Origin: Citrobacter telavivensis
Lineage (GTDB): Bacteria; Pseudomonadota; Gammaproteobacteria; Enterobacterales; Enterobacteriaceae
Assembly (NCBI GenBank): GCA_009363175.1
Contig: CP045205.1
Location: 930,001 to 994,000 of the forward strand
DNA: 64,000 bases
Direction of reading: 5' to 3'
Shown: one piece after another, positions 52,349 to 61,758 of the stretch
How the letters are laid out: each line of letters starts with the position of its first letter
How positions within the stretch are numbered: the first letter of the stretch is position 1
The notes under the pieces: generated by a model
Seen by the model: only the letters and a program-made list of their open reading frames with translations
What the model was told of the DNA's origin: nothing
The model's database searches: none
Made by a program: the position numbers and the translations under genes

Positions 52349-53988
52349 TCAGTGGTTCTCCTGCAAGGCTGCAGAATATCATCTGCGGCTTGATATTGCG
52401 TGGTCTGTACGCCGGTCAGTCCCAGCATGGTCGAGAAAAGATTGTCCTGCGAGTAGTCCCGATCGTGCGCCTGTTTTTGCAGGCAGTTTGCATCAACCTG
52501 GTAGCGCTGCTGATAATCCTCTGACAGCCACAGCAGCATCGGCACATGCTTCTGCGCATCTGGCGCAATGGCATACGGCAGGCCGTGCAGATAGACGCCG
52601 TTTTCGCCCAGCGACTCGCCGTGGTCGGAAAGATAAACCAGGCTGGTGGTAAATTTGTCCTGATGCGCTTTCAGGAGATTAATTGTTTTATCAACAATAT
52701 AGTCGACATACAGCACGGTATTATCGTACGTGTTCACTAATTGTTCCTGTGAACAGGTCTGGATTTCATTGGTATCGCAGGTCGGGGTAAATTTCCTGAA
52801 CTGCGGCGGGTAACGGTTGTAATAGGTGGGGCCGTGGCTACCGATGGTATGCAGCACGATCACCCCGTCGCTCTTCAGGCTGTTGATGTACTCCTCCAGA
52901 CCGTGGAACAGCACCTCGTCATAGCATTCGCCGTCGATGCATTCACCTTTCAGGTTTAGCGCCGTCATATTCTGATGCGGTACGCGATCGCAGGCGCCTT
53001 TACAGCCGCCGTCGTTGTCGTTCCACAGCACGTTAATCCCCGCGCGCTGGATAATATCGAGCATGCCTTCCTGATGCTGCGCCAGTTCTTCGTCGTAGTG
53101 CTTGCGCGGCATGTTGGAGAACATGCATGGCACAGACACCGCCGTGGCGGTACCACACGACGTGGTGCGCGGGAAGTAGACCACATTATCTTTTGCTAAC
53201 AATGGGTTGGTTTCACGTGAGTAACCGCCAAGCGAGAAGTTTTCGCCACGTGAGGTTTCACCGACGATCAGGATGGTCAGATTTTTACGCTTCTCTTGCT
53301 GCATCTGCGGATTGCGATGTGCATCTTCACCGATACGTACCAGCGGCAGGTGCGCGAGGCGTTGATGGGAGTACCAGGACGAACTGGCGACAATGCCGTT
53401 TGACGGGCTGAGGGCTTTGACCAGTTCCTTATTGTTGCGAAACAGCGAGGCGTAATCTTTATAGAAAAAGGCCGCCACCAGAACAATCAATAATACCGAC
53501 ACCAGCACGTTGGCGGCGCGATACAGCACGCTGCGCAGGGCCGGCGTGGTCGGTTTGATTTTGATCCAGCAGGCGACGAACGCCGCCAGAATGCCGCTAA
53601 GACCGAGTGTGAGAACCATTCGTGGCGTCATCAGGGCGAACGTTTCGGCAGGCGTGGTATCCACCATATTGGCAATCATCGAGCGGTCGATGATGATGCC
53701 GTAGGTCATGATGAAGTACTGCGCCGACGCGGCCATCAGAATAAACAGGCAGGCCAGCAGGCGGTTTAGCCACAGGAAAGAGGCCAGCGTCAGGACAATA
53801 TTGATGACGCTGAACGCCACCACCGGCATTGATAAGAAGACCAGTACGTTACGCAGGGAATCCAGCGGCAGGGCCTGCACAACCTGCTTGTAGAATGCGA
53901 TGTTCAGACAAACAGACAAATAGAATGAAACCAGTAGTAACCAGGCCAACAGGCTGAGAATGGGTCTTTTGATAATGCGCTTTAACAT
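52345..53988 (-). CDS. eptA: lipid A phosphoethanolamine transferase EptA
   Basis: 547-aa inner-membrane enzyme of the EptA/PmrC family. Five N-terminal helices (to about 185) and a periplasmic alkaline-phosphatase-fold domain with the nucleophile Thr in VGETSRGENFSLGGYSRE (about 285) and metal-site LSDHGESLGENG. It adds phosphoethanolamine to lipid A, lowering polymyxin binding. First gene of eptA-basR-basS, driven by a PmrA box. Confidence 0.95.
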   Translation of the reverse strand: MLKRIIKRPILSLLAWLLLVSFYLSVCLNIAFYKQVVQALPLDSLRNVLVFLSMPVVAFSVINIVLTLASFLWLNRLLACLFILMAASAQYFIMTYGIIIDRSMIANMVDTTPAETFALMTPRMVLTLGLSGILAAFVACWIKIKPTTPALRSVLYRAANVLVSVLLIVLVAAFFYKDYASLFRNNKELVKALSPSNGIVASSSWYSHQRLAHLPLVRIGEDAHRNPQMQQEKRKNLTILIVGETSRGENFSLGGYSRETNPLLAKDNVVYFPRTTSCGTATAVSVPCMFSNMPRKHYDEELAQHQEGMLDIIQRAGINVLWNDNDGGCKGACDRVPHQNMTALNLKGECIDGECYDEVLFHGLEEYINSLKSDGVIVLHTIGSHGPTYYNRYPPQFRKFTPTCDTNEIQTCSQEQLVNTYDNTVLYVDYIVDKTINLLKAHQDKFTTSLVYLSDHGESLGENGVYLHGLPYAIAPDAQKHVPMLLWLSEDYQQRYQVDANCLQKQAHDRDYSQDNLFSTMLGLTGVQTTQYQAADDILQPCRRTTE

Positions 53989-54006
53989 GGTGGAGCTTCC
54001 GTAGAC

Positions 54007-54012
54007 TAAGTA
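54007..54012 (-). promoter_or_regulatory. putative -10 box of eptA
   Basis: Minus-strand TACTTA lies 22 nt from the end of the PmrA box, the same spacing as at pmrR. Predicted start is near 54000. Confidence 0.45.
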
Positions 54013-54034
54013 GCGCCGATCCTCGCAGAGTAAA

Positions 54035-54070
54035 GTTAAGCCAACCTTAAGAACTTAAGGTTGGCTTAAT
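54035..54070. promoter_or_regulatory. paired, opposed PmrA boxes in a perfect palindrome
   Basis: Minus strand CTTAAG-GTTGG-CTTAAC (54051 to 54035) faces eptA; plus strand CTTAAG-GTTGG-CTTAAT (54054-54070) faces adiC. The two form 16-bp perfect arms with a 2-nt centre. The eptA-facing box is functional by location; the second may aid binding or act as an RNA hairpin at the adiC 3' end. Confidence 0.75.
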
Positions 54071-54087
54071 GGGGGAAAATGACGGGG

Positions 54088-55425
54088 TTAGTTCCGGTTA
54101 ACCGGCGCATCCAGCGGGAAGGGGTTTTTGTGGATCCGGTTGTAGTTCAGGGCGTACAGCGCGGTGATGATCATCAGGGTCACAAACGACCACATCACCT
54201 CTTTCGCGCCAGAACCGACCACCGCCCAGATGCAGTAGATAAAGGCGACAAAGGTCACCAGCAGATAGAGCGGACGCGCTTTGCCGAAGTGTCCGTGGCC
54301 GAGCAAAAGCAGCGCAGCGCAGGTGTACAGATACGGCACCAGCGTAAAGATGACGGACACAGAGGAGACGAGACCAAACTCTTTCGCGGCGTTGGGCGAC
54401 ATGCTGCTGAACTGGAAGACCGTCATCAGAATACCGACGATAATCAGCCCGGCAACCGGTGTACCGGCCTTATTCACGCGGGCAAAAATGGGCGGGAAAA
54501 GACCGTCATCGGCGGCGGCTTTTGCGGTCTGTCCGGCCAGCAGCGTCCAGCCACCCAGTGAGCCTAAACAACCTGCTGCCGCGCAGAAGGAGACAATCGC
54601 GCCGGCGGTATTGCCCAGCGCCATGCGTGCTGCGTCACCGAACGGTGATGCGGAGACGCGCAGCGCGGCGTTGGGGATCATCCCCATGATGGCGGTCGTG
54701 GAGAGCACGTAGCACACGGCAGCAATCAACACGCCGCCAATGGTGGCAATCGGCACGTTGCGTTTCGGGTTTTTGACCACCCCTGCCGCGACCGAAGCGC
54801 TTTCGACCCCGATGAACGACCATAGCGTGACGTTAAGGGTGCTCTGAATCGCGCCAAAGGTGTTCATACCGCTCACGTTCCAGGCGGCCATATAGGTTTC
54901 GCCACGAAACCAGAACCAGCCAAACACCGCGATACCGACGATGGGGACCAGCGCCAGCACGGTGGCGACGGCCTGAACGCGGGTGATCATTTTCGGACCG
55001 ACAATATTGAGCAGAACGAAGATCCACAGTACCATCACGCAGGTCAGCGTTAGCACCAGCGGGTCTTTCAGAATCGGGAAGAAGTAGCTCAGGTAACCGA
55101 CGCCGATAACGACCATCGCGATGTTACCGATCCAGCAGGCCAGCCAGTACAACACGTTGGTTTGATAACCGAGGAACGGCCCAAAGCAGCGGCGTGCGTA
55201 AGCGTAAGAACCGCCGGGACTGGGATCTAAGGACGACATTTTCGCGTAGACCATCGACAGCGCCAGCGCGCCGATAATCGTGACTAACCATCCGTAGATT
55301 GCAATCCCGCCGGTGGCGGCCAGGTTAGCAGGCAGCAGGAAAACCCCTGAACCCATTATATTCCCCGACACCATTAAGGTGACGGGGATTAAGCCCACTT
55401 TGTGAGCATCAGCATCCGAGGACAT
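54088..55425 (-). CDS. adiC: arginine:agmatine antiporter AdiC
   Basis: 445-aa APC-family antiporter, the same length as E. coli AdiC. Helix 1 motif GSGVFLLPANLAATGG binds the substrate carboxylate, and the conserved gate Trp lies in WSFIGVESASV. It exchanges external arginine for agmatine made by AdiA and so exports protons in extreme acid. The region upstream is AT-rich. Confidence 0.94.
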   Translation of the reverse strand: MSSDADAHKVGLIPVTLMVSGNIMGSGVFLLPANLAATGGIAIYGWLVTIIGALALSMVYAKMSSLDPSPGGSYAYARRCFGPFLGYQTNVLYWLACWIGNIAMVVIGVGYLSYFFPILKDPLVLTLTCVMVLWIFVLLNIVGPKMITRVQAVATVLALVPIVGIAVFGWFWFRGETYMAAWNVSGMNTFGAIQSTLNVTLWSFIGVESASVAAGVVKNPKRNVPIATIGGVLIAAVCYVLSTTAIMGMIPNAALRVSASPFGDAARMALGNTAGAIVSFCAAAGCLGSLGGWTLLAGQTAKAAADDGLFPPIFARVNKAGTPVAGLIIVGILMTVFQFSSMSPNAAKEFGLVSSVSVIFTLVPYLYTCAALLLLGHGHFGKARPLYLLVTFVAFIYCIWAVVGSGAKEVMWSFVTLMIITALYALNYNRIHKNPFPLDAPVNRN

Positions 55426-55553
55426 AAATAGACTCCTGAAAGGAACAACAAATGATGTTCTATAATACGCCTTCAGGGGTCGGTTGAATTATGTCCGGTA
55501 CGGGTTATCGCTAATGCTGATATTATCGTGGCTCATTGTAAAGCGATCAAAAA

Positions 55554-56315
55554 TCACGCTACTGCACGGTCTTTAAACTGGCTGACATAATGCAATGGGG
55601 TCATGCCATAATACTCTTTGAACACAGAGATAAAGTAAGATGTACTGTTATAACCACACAGTTCGGAGACCTGGGATATATTCTTGCCATCCATCAGGAG
55701 CTGATTAACGGCGTAGCGCATGCGGCAAGTGGTGATGATTTGACTGTAGCTGGTATTTTCGCTTTTGAGTTTCTTCTTTAGCAAACTCGGGCTCAGACAG
55801 AGGCAACGGGCGACCTGGTTAAGATTCCAGGCTTTATGAATATCACTCTCAATAATATGATAAACGCTGTCGCTGACGCGACTTCGCAGCATATACATGA
55901 GCAGGGGCATGAACTTCTTACTGTCGAGGAAACGTGATAACACGGTGAACAGCAGGGCGCGCGTGCGTTCCTCTTCACCTGGACTGTCGGTATGCGCAAT
56001 GCTGTGTTGCGCCGCTACCCGAAAAACATCGGGGGTCAGACAATCGGCGGTTAATACCGGGGAGGAGCTCCGTTGCCAGAGTGGAATAGCCGTGAGATCT
56101 TTATTTAAGAAACGAAGGTAGTCTTTAATTATATCGCGGCTAATATGTGCGACCAGTGCGTTATTAATTGATGATATATCGACGATGTTATTTTCACAGG
56201 CGATGAGTGCCATATGATTCGCTTTTAAATTGATAGCCTCTTTACCATTTACACGTAGCCAGACGTCTTTTTCAGTTAACACGATGATGCAAGGATTATT
56301 GCTGAAAATTCTCAT
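55554..56315 (-). CDS. adiY: AraC-family regulator AdiY
   Basis: 253-aa AraC-type activator of adiA, the E. coli length. C-terminal double HTH (about 150-250) reads LNQVARCLCLSPSLLKKKLK and ISQVSELCGYNSTSYFISVF. ATG 56315 (MRIFSNNPC) is chosen over a longer read. It lies between the transporter and decarboxylase genes and acts in anaerobic, acid conditions. Confidence 0.92.
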   Translation of the reverse strand: MRIFSNNPCIIVLTEKDVWLRVNGKEAINLKANHMALIACENNIVDISSINNALVAHISRDIIKDYLRFLNKDLTAIPLWQRSSSPVLTADCLTPDVFRVAAQHSIAHTDSPGEEERTRALLFTVLSRFLDSKKFMPLLMYMLRSRVSDSVYHIIESDIHKAWNLNQVARCLCLSPSLLKKKLKSENTSYSQIITTCRMRYAVNQLLMDGKNISQVSELCGYNSTSYFISVFKEYYGMTPLHYVSQFKDRAVA

Positions 56316-56650
56316 ACCCCAACTCCCGAAATATGAACATAAAATACCCGTTCTCGCCAAAGGGGAGAGATAAAACAGATATTTTGATTTGTATGACGAA
56401 TGAAGTCCACAATAAAATAATGGTTTTGGTTAAAATTACAATAGGCGCCAGCTAAATGCTATGTACAGAAATTTTTACGCGGTGGAAACCCTGCATTGTG
56501 GATAAAAAAAAGCGCGGGGGGCACCCGCGCAAAAAGGTATGACAATGTTAGTTTTTTTCAGCAATACTCAGGAAACGCACGTCATCACCTTGTGGCCAAA
56601 ACCAGGCTGCGTCAGGATGGCCATTTCATGACGCAGTCGTCGGAATAGAC
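56316..56650. other. adiY-adiA intergenic region
   Basis: 335 bp with the adiY promoter region (AT-rich) and the adiA terminator. No gene seen. Confidence 0.5.
56503..56530 (-). terminator. intrinsic terminator of adiA
   Basis: Minus-strand GCGCGGGTG and CCCCGCGC arms form a GC-rich stem, followed by eight T residues. It lies about 120 bp past the adiA stop. Confidence 0.82.
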
Positions 56651-58921
56651 TTACGCTTTCACGCACATCACGTGATAGACACCATCAATGATTTCAGTGC
56701 CTTCGGTTTCATGCTCGAAGCCTGGGAAGTGATGATCCCAGGATTGCAGAGCGCGAAGATAAGCAACCTGCGGACTGTTTTCATCACCAAAGTTCTCGCC
56801 GGAGAGCAGCATCGGAATTCCCGGCGGGTAAGGGATGACGGAGTTCGCCGCGATACGTCCCGGCAAATTCTCAATGGCAACCATTTCGATGTTGTCGTTA
56901 ACGATGGCGTTATAAGCCTCACGCGGCGTGATCTCGGCAACCGGCAACCCGGAATAGGCGGCGTTCAGTTGCGCGCCTGGGTTGTTCTCACGCAGCCAGG
57001 CAAACATCTGGTCGCCCAGATCGTGGATCCCCATGTTGGCATAGGTTTGGGGATGTTCCTCCACCAGTTCCGGCATGACCTGCGCCAGCGGGGTGTTGGC
57101 ATCGTAGTGATGTTTGAAGGAGCACAGCGTATTGATCAGCGTCCCCCATTTCCCACGGGTGATGCCCATCGAGAACAGAAACATAATCTGAAAATCGGTG
57201 GTACGGGTCGGAACGATACCGTGACGTCCAAGCCAGGCGGTGACCAGAGCAGCAGGCACACCCGTCTCTTCCAGTTCGCCATCGTCGCCCATACCCGGTG
57301 CAAGGATACTGACCTTGATCGGGTCGAGCATACTCCAGTTATCGGGTAAGTCCTTAAAGCCGTGCCAGGATTCGCCTGGACGCATCACCCAGCAGTTCTG
57401 GTTAGTGGCCAGCAGTTTCGCCGGAGCATCAGCAAAATCGAATGTTTTACCGGTCTGTGGATCGGTGACCACCTCTTTGTTCCACGGCTTGAAGAACCAG
57501 TCGCCGTCGGCGCTGAACGCTTTATACAGACGCGCCATGGCCTGGCGGAAGTCGATGGCTTCGTCGATCACTTCCTGAGTCAACGACAGGCCGCTGTTGC
57601 CGTCCATCATCGAGACCGCGACGTCGTTGGATGCGCAAATGGCATACAGCGGCGAGGTGGTGGCATGCATCATGTATGCCTGGTTGAAGCGGGAGAAATT
57701 CACCGCGCCGCGACCTTCCCGCACATGAATGTAAGAGGCCTGAGAGAGCGCGTTCAGCAGTTTGTGCGTGGAGTGGGTGGCAAAAACGGTAGGACCGCTG
57801 TGATCGCCCGGTTCGCCGCGCATCGCATAGTGATCGGCGTAAATCGGATTGAAGCGAGCATACCCGTACCAGGCTTCATCGAAGTGGATACGGTCGGTGG
57901 TTTGCGCCAGTAACGCCTGTGCGGATTTCGCGTTATAGCAGACACCGTCATAAGTGCAGTTGGTTACGACGCTGTAAGAGGGCTTTTGTCCCACTTTATC
58001 CTTGGTTAGTTTACTTTCGCTGATTTTTTGCTGTAGCGTTTCCGGCTGCATTTCCTGTGGGTAGATAGGGCCGATGATGCCGTAGCGGTTACGGCTCGGC
58101 ACCATATACACCGGTTTCGCCCCGGTCAGGATCAGCCCCTGTTCGATCGATTTATGGCAGTTACGGTCCAGTACCACCACATCGTTATCGGTCATACAGG
58201 CCTGCATAATGGTACGGTTAGAACCGGAGGTCCCGACCACTACGGACCAGGAGCGGTCTGCGCCAAATACCCGTGCGGCGTACTTTTCACTTTCGCCAAA
58301 GGCACCGGTGTGATCGAGCAGGGAGCCCAGCGATGCACGCTCAATCCCCATGTCGCTGCGGAACAGGTTTTCGCCGTAATAATCATGATAGAAGCGACCG
58401 GCAGGCGTTTTGGTAAAACCCACACCGCCCTGGTGGCCCGGCGCGGCCCAGGAGTATTCGTGGATATCGCTGTACTTCATCAGCGCATTGAACAGTGGCG
58501 GTAATAGTTGTTGGCGATAACGGGTCATCGCCGCAACGGCGCGGCCTGCGATAAAGTCAGCGGTGTCTTCGAGGATCCAGGCGAACTCATCGACAAGCTC
58601 CAGCATATCGCGGTCCAGCGATGCGGTGGCTTTCTCTCTGTCACCTAACAGAAAGACCGGCACGTTTTGCTGGCGCTCATGAAGCTTACCGATCAGTTCT
58701 CTGACGTTCTGATGTTCATCAGGATGTTCCATTTGATAGCTGAACATCAGGCAATCAATGGCTTCGTTTGCCGAAAGGATGGCGTAGCCGTCGTCGAAAG
58801 ACGTGGACTTAATGACGGTAACATTTTGCCGACTTAAGGCGTCTGCCAGACGTTCCACGGCCTTGCCGACCCAGGTGTCCTGATGCAGAAATTCACTTTC
58901 AACAATTAATACTTTCATCAT
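56651..58921 (-). CDS. adiA: biodegradative arginine decarboxylase AdiA
   Basis: 756-aa PLP enzyme of the acid-inducible Orn/Lys/Arg decarboxylase family. N-terminal wing domain (1-130), PLP fold with cofactor Lys in ATHSTHKLLNALSQ (about 386), and FDEAWYGYARF upstream. It turns arginine and a proton into agmatine and CO2, paired with AdiC. Near-identical to E. coli AdiA. Two adjacent ATGs open the gene, so the start may be one codon later. Confidence 0.95.
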   Translation of the reverse strand: MMKVLIVESEFLHQDTWVGKAVERLADALSRQNVTVIKSTSFDDGYAILSANEAIDCLMFSYQMEHPDEHQNVRELIGKLHERQQNVPVFLLGDREKATASLDRDMLELVDEFAWILEDTADFIAGRAVAAMTRYRQQLLPPLFNALMKYSDIHEYSWAAPGHQGGVGFTKTPAGRFYHDYYGENLFRSDMGIERASLGSLLDHTGAFGESEKYAARVFGADRSWSVVVGTSGSNRTIMQACMTDNDVVVLDRNCHKSIEQGLILTGAKPVYMVPSRNRYGIIGPIYPQEMQPETLQQKISESKLTKDKVGQKPSYSVVTNCTYDGVCYNAKSAQALLAQTTDRIHFDEAWYGYARFNPIYADHYAMRGEPGDHSGPTVFATHSTHKLLNALSQASYIHVREGRGAVNFSRFNQAYMMHATTSPLYAICASNDVAVSMMDGNSGLSLTQEVIDEAIDFRQAMARLYKAFSADGDWFFKPWNKEVVTDPQTGKTFDFADAPAKLLATNQNCWVMRPGESWHGFKDLPDNWSMLDPIKVSILAPGMGDDGELEETGVPAALVTAWLGRHGIVPTRTTDFQIMFLFSMGITRGKWGTLINTLCSFKHHYDANTPLAQVMPELVEEHPQTYANMGIHDLGDQMFAWLRENNPGAQLNAAYSGLPVAEITPREAYNAIVNDNIEMVAIENLPGRIAANSVIPYPPGIPMLLSGENFGDENSPQVAYLRALQSWDHHFPGFEHETEGTEIIDGVYHVMCVKA

Positions 58922-59117
58922 CTTTTACCCGGTTGTGGAGGAATCTGTGATGCGGGCAAGTATTACCCTGACAAAAAAAGGTGTAAAGAGGGGGTAAAAT
59001 GATGATTTTTTGAAATTAGTTGTTTATAAACAATGTGTTAAAGTGATTTTTCTGGTGTTTTTTGCAGCGGTTTATCGACAGCTGAACTATTTTTTGAGCT
59101 GATAGTGATATCACGCA

Positions 59118-60050
59118 TCACCCGACCATGAGCTGCCGACGCTGCTGGCTCAACTTACGGTATTGTTGCGGTGACATGCCGACATATTTACTGAAGGTAC
59201 TGTAAAAACGACTACTGGAGCGGAAGCCTGCTGTCAGCGCCACGTCGAGAATGGTTTTATCCGTATCGCTAAGCAGGGCGCGGACGTGATTAATCCGCAT
59301 GGCGGTGATGTATTGCTTCAGGGTCAGCTGCATCACGCGTTGAAATATCCCCATCGCATAGTTGGCATTGAGTTTCACATGGTCCGCGACGTCATTAATG
59401 GTGAGTGCCTGATCGTAATTATCAGCAATAAATCCCAACATCTGGCTGACGTAAAACTGCGCGTGGCGCGAAACGCTATTCTTATGCGTGCGTGAGGTTT
59501 TGTTGAGCAAAATCGGCTGCCAGCCGGAAAGGCTAAAGCGCTTAAGCATCAGGCCGATTTCATCGATCGCCAGTTGACGAATTTGTTCATTTGGGCTGTT
59601 TGTCTCCTGCTGCCAGCGCAGAACTTCAAAGGTACTGAGTTGCTGAGTGGCCAGGGATTTAATCACCATGCCGTGTGTGACATGGTTGATAAGCTCCCTG
59701 TCCAGCGGCCAGGAGAGAAACAGGTGCATCGGCAAACTGAAAATCGCCATCTGCCGGCAGTTGCCGGGACGGGTAAGCTGATGTGGCGTACAGGCCCAGA
59801 ACATTGTGATATGCCCTTGTTTTATCTGTACAACCTCATTGTTGATCAGATACTCCACGTCCCCGTCAAAGGGGACATTCACCTCGACCTGACCATGCCA
59901 GTGACTGGCGGCCATCGCATGTGGCGGGCGTAGCTCAATATCCATCCGTTGATATTCGGAATAGAGCGACAGCGGACTGCGCGTCTGTTTTTCGTCACCA
60001 TTGCACATATGCGGGTCAGGTGGGAGAAAGGGGATTGGTTGCGTGCTCAT
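59118..60050 (-). CDS. melR: melibiose operon regulator MelR
   Basis: 310-aa AraC-family activator. The N-terminal cupin domain (SHWHGQVEVNVPFDGDVEYL) binds melibiose, and the C-terminal double HTH includes NANYAMGIFQRVMQLTLKQY and ALTAGFRSSSRFYSTFSKY. It is divergent from melA. ATG 60050 has CGGAGTGTCG ahead. The N-terminus (STQPIPFLPPDPH) is longer than in E. coli by about eight residues. Confidence 0.92.
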   Translation of the reverse strand: MSTQPIPFLPPDPHMCNGDEKQTRSPLSLYSEYQRMDIELRPPHAMAASHWHGQVEVNVPFDGDVEYLINNEVVQIKQGHITMFWACTPHQLTRPGNCRQMAIFSLPMHLFLSWPLDRELINHVTHGMVIKSLATQQLSTFEVLRWQQETNSPNEQIRQLAIDEIGLMLKRFSLSGWQPILLNKTSRTHKNSVSRHAQFYVSQMLGFIADNYDQALTINDVADHVKLNANYAMGIFQRVMQLTLKQYITAMRINHVRALLSDTDKTILDVALTAGFRSSSRFYSTFSKYVGMSPQQYRKLSQQRRQLMVG

Positions 60051-60318
60051 CGACACTCCGTTTCCTGAATTGTCAGAATCATGCCAGCTTTACGGGAACA
60101 GAACCGGGAATTCGGACACAAAACCGACGGTTATAATTGATAGTAGCCCTTATAACCGCCCGGATACTCTGCTTTTCTGGCTATTTTGTCCCAAAAACTC
60201 AGATCGCCGTGCGACCAGCAGAGGATCTGAGTTTTCGGGAATGCTCATCGGGGAAGACGGAGGTTTTCACTCAGATCGCGTGCCACCATGAATCTGTTCA
60301 CTACTGTTCTGGAGAGTC
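60051..60318. promoter_or_regulatory. melR-melA control region
   Basis: Divergent promoter region. Element CTCAGATC occurs three times: plus at 60198 and 60270, inverted at 60224. The first two form 12-bp perfect inverted arms (60194-60205 and 60224-60235) with an 18-bp spacer. They are candidates for MelR or other operator sites; the E. coli region has five MelR sites and CRP. Confidence 0.5.
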
Positions 60319-61674
60319 ATGATGACAGCACCCAAAATTACCTTTATCGGCGCCGGTTCAACGATTTTCGTGAAAAACATTCTCGGCGATGTCTTTCACC
60401 GCGAGGCGCTGAAGTCGGCGCATATTGCCCTGATGGATATCGATGAGACGCGCCTTGAAGAGTCGCACGTCGTTGTACGTAAGCTAATGGATTCTGCCGG
60501 TGCGTCCGGACACATTACCTGTCATACAGAACAAAAAGCGGCACTACAGGATGCCGATTTTGTCGTTGTCGCCTTTCAGATTGGCGGCTATGAGCCCTGC
60601 ACGGTGACCGATTTTGACGTCTGTAAACGTCACGGTCTGGAGCAAACCATTGCCGATACGCTCGGCCCTGGCGGCATCATGCGCGCGCTGCGTACCATCC
60701 CGCACCTGTGGCAGATCTGTGAAGATATGACGCAAGTCTGTCCGGATGCCACCCTGCTGAATTACGTCAACCCGATGGCAATGAATACCTGGGCGATGTA
60801 TGCCCGCTATCCGCACATTAAACAAGTGGGGCTTTGCCACTCCGTGCAGGGAACGGCGGAAGAACTGGCGCGCGATCTGAACATTGATCCTGCTTCATTA
60901 CGCTATCGCAGCGCCGGTATTAACCATATGGCGTTTTATCTGGAACTGGAACGTAAAACCGCCGATGGCACGTATGTGAATCTCTATCCGGAACTGCTGG
61001 CAGCTTATGACGCCGGGCAGGCACCGAAACCCAACATTCATGGCAACGATCGCTGTCAGAATATTGTGCGTTACGAGATGTTCAAAAAACTGGGGTATTT
61101 CGTCACCGAATCCTCGGAACACTTTGCTGAATACACCCCGTGGTTTATTAAGCCAGGCCGCGATGATCTGATCGAACGTTACAAGATTCCACTAGATGAG
61201 TACCCGAAACGCTGTGTGGAGCAACTGGCGAACTGGCATAAAGAGCTGGAGGAGTACAAAACCGCAGAGCGTATCGATATTCAACCGTCGCGGGAATATG
61301 CCAGCACCATTATGAACGCCATCTGGACGGGTGAGCCGAGCGTGATTTATGGCAACGTGCGTAACGACGCGCTGATCGACAACCTGCCGCAGGGCAGTTG
61401 CGTGGAAGTGGCCTGTCTGGTGGATGCGAATGGTATTCAGCCAACCAAAGTCGGGGCGATTCCGTCGCATCTGGCGGCGATGATGCAGACCAATATCAAC
61501 GTACAGACGCTATTGACCGAAGCCATTCTGACGGAAAACCGCGATCGCGTTTACCATGCGGCCATGATGGACCCGCACACCGCTGCCGTACTGGGTATTG
61601 AGGAAATCTATGCGCTGGTGGATGACCTGATCGCCGCCCACGGCGATTGGCTTCCCGCCTGGTTACACCGTTGA
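60319..61674 (+). CDS. melA: alpha-galactosidase MelA
   Basis: 451-aa GH4 enzyme needing NAD+ and Mn2+. Rossmann motif ITFIGAGSTIFVKN at 6-19, and metal-site regions NYVNPMAMNTWAM, GLCHSVQGT and GINHMAFYLEL. It hydrolyses melibiose to galactose and glucose in the cytoplasm. ATG 60319 follows GGAGAGTC. It is the first gene of the mel operon. Confidence 0.95.
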   Translation: MMTAPKITFIGAGSTIFVKNILGDVFHREALKSAHIALMDIDETRLEESHVVVRKLMDSAGASGHITCHTEQKAALQDADFVVVAFQIGGYEPCTVTDFDVCKRHGLEQTIADTLGPGGIMRALRTIPHLWQICEDMTQVCPDATLLNYVNPMAMNTWAMYARYPHIKQVGLCHSVQGTAEELARDLNIDPASLRYRSAGINHMAFYLELERKTADGTYVNLYPELLAAYDAGQAPKPNIHGNDRCQNIVRYEMFKKLGYFVTESSEHFAEYTPWFIKPGRDDLIERYKIPLDEYPKRCVEQLANWHKELEEYKTAERIDIQPSREYASTIMNAIWTGEPSVIYGNVRNDALIDNLPQGSCVEVACLVDANGIQPTKVGAIPSHLAAMMQTNINVQTLLTEAILTENRDRVYHAAMMDPHTAAVLGIEEIYALVDDLIAAHGDWLPAWLHR

Positions 61675-61758
61675 TTGTCAACGTCGCCGGGCTCAGACCC
61701 GGCGTTTACCCTCTCTAATAACAGAAGGCGGGCGCTGGTAACAGCGACCCGGTACCCT

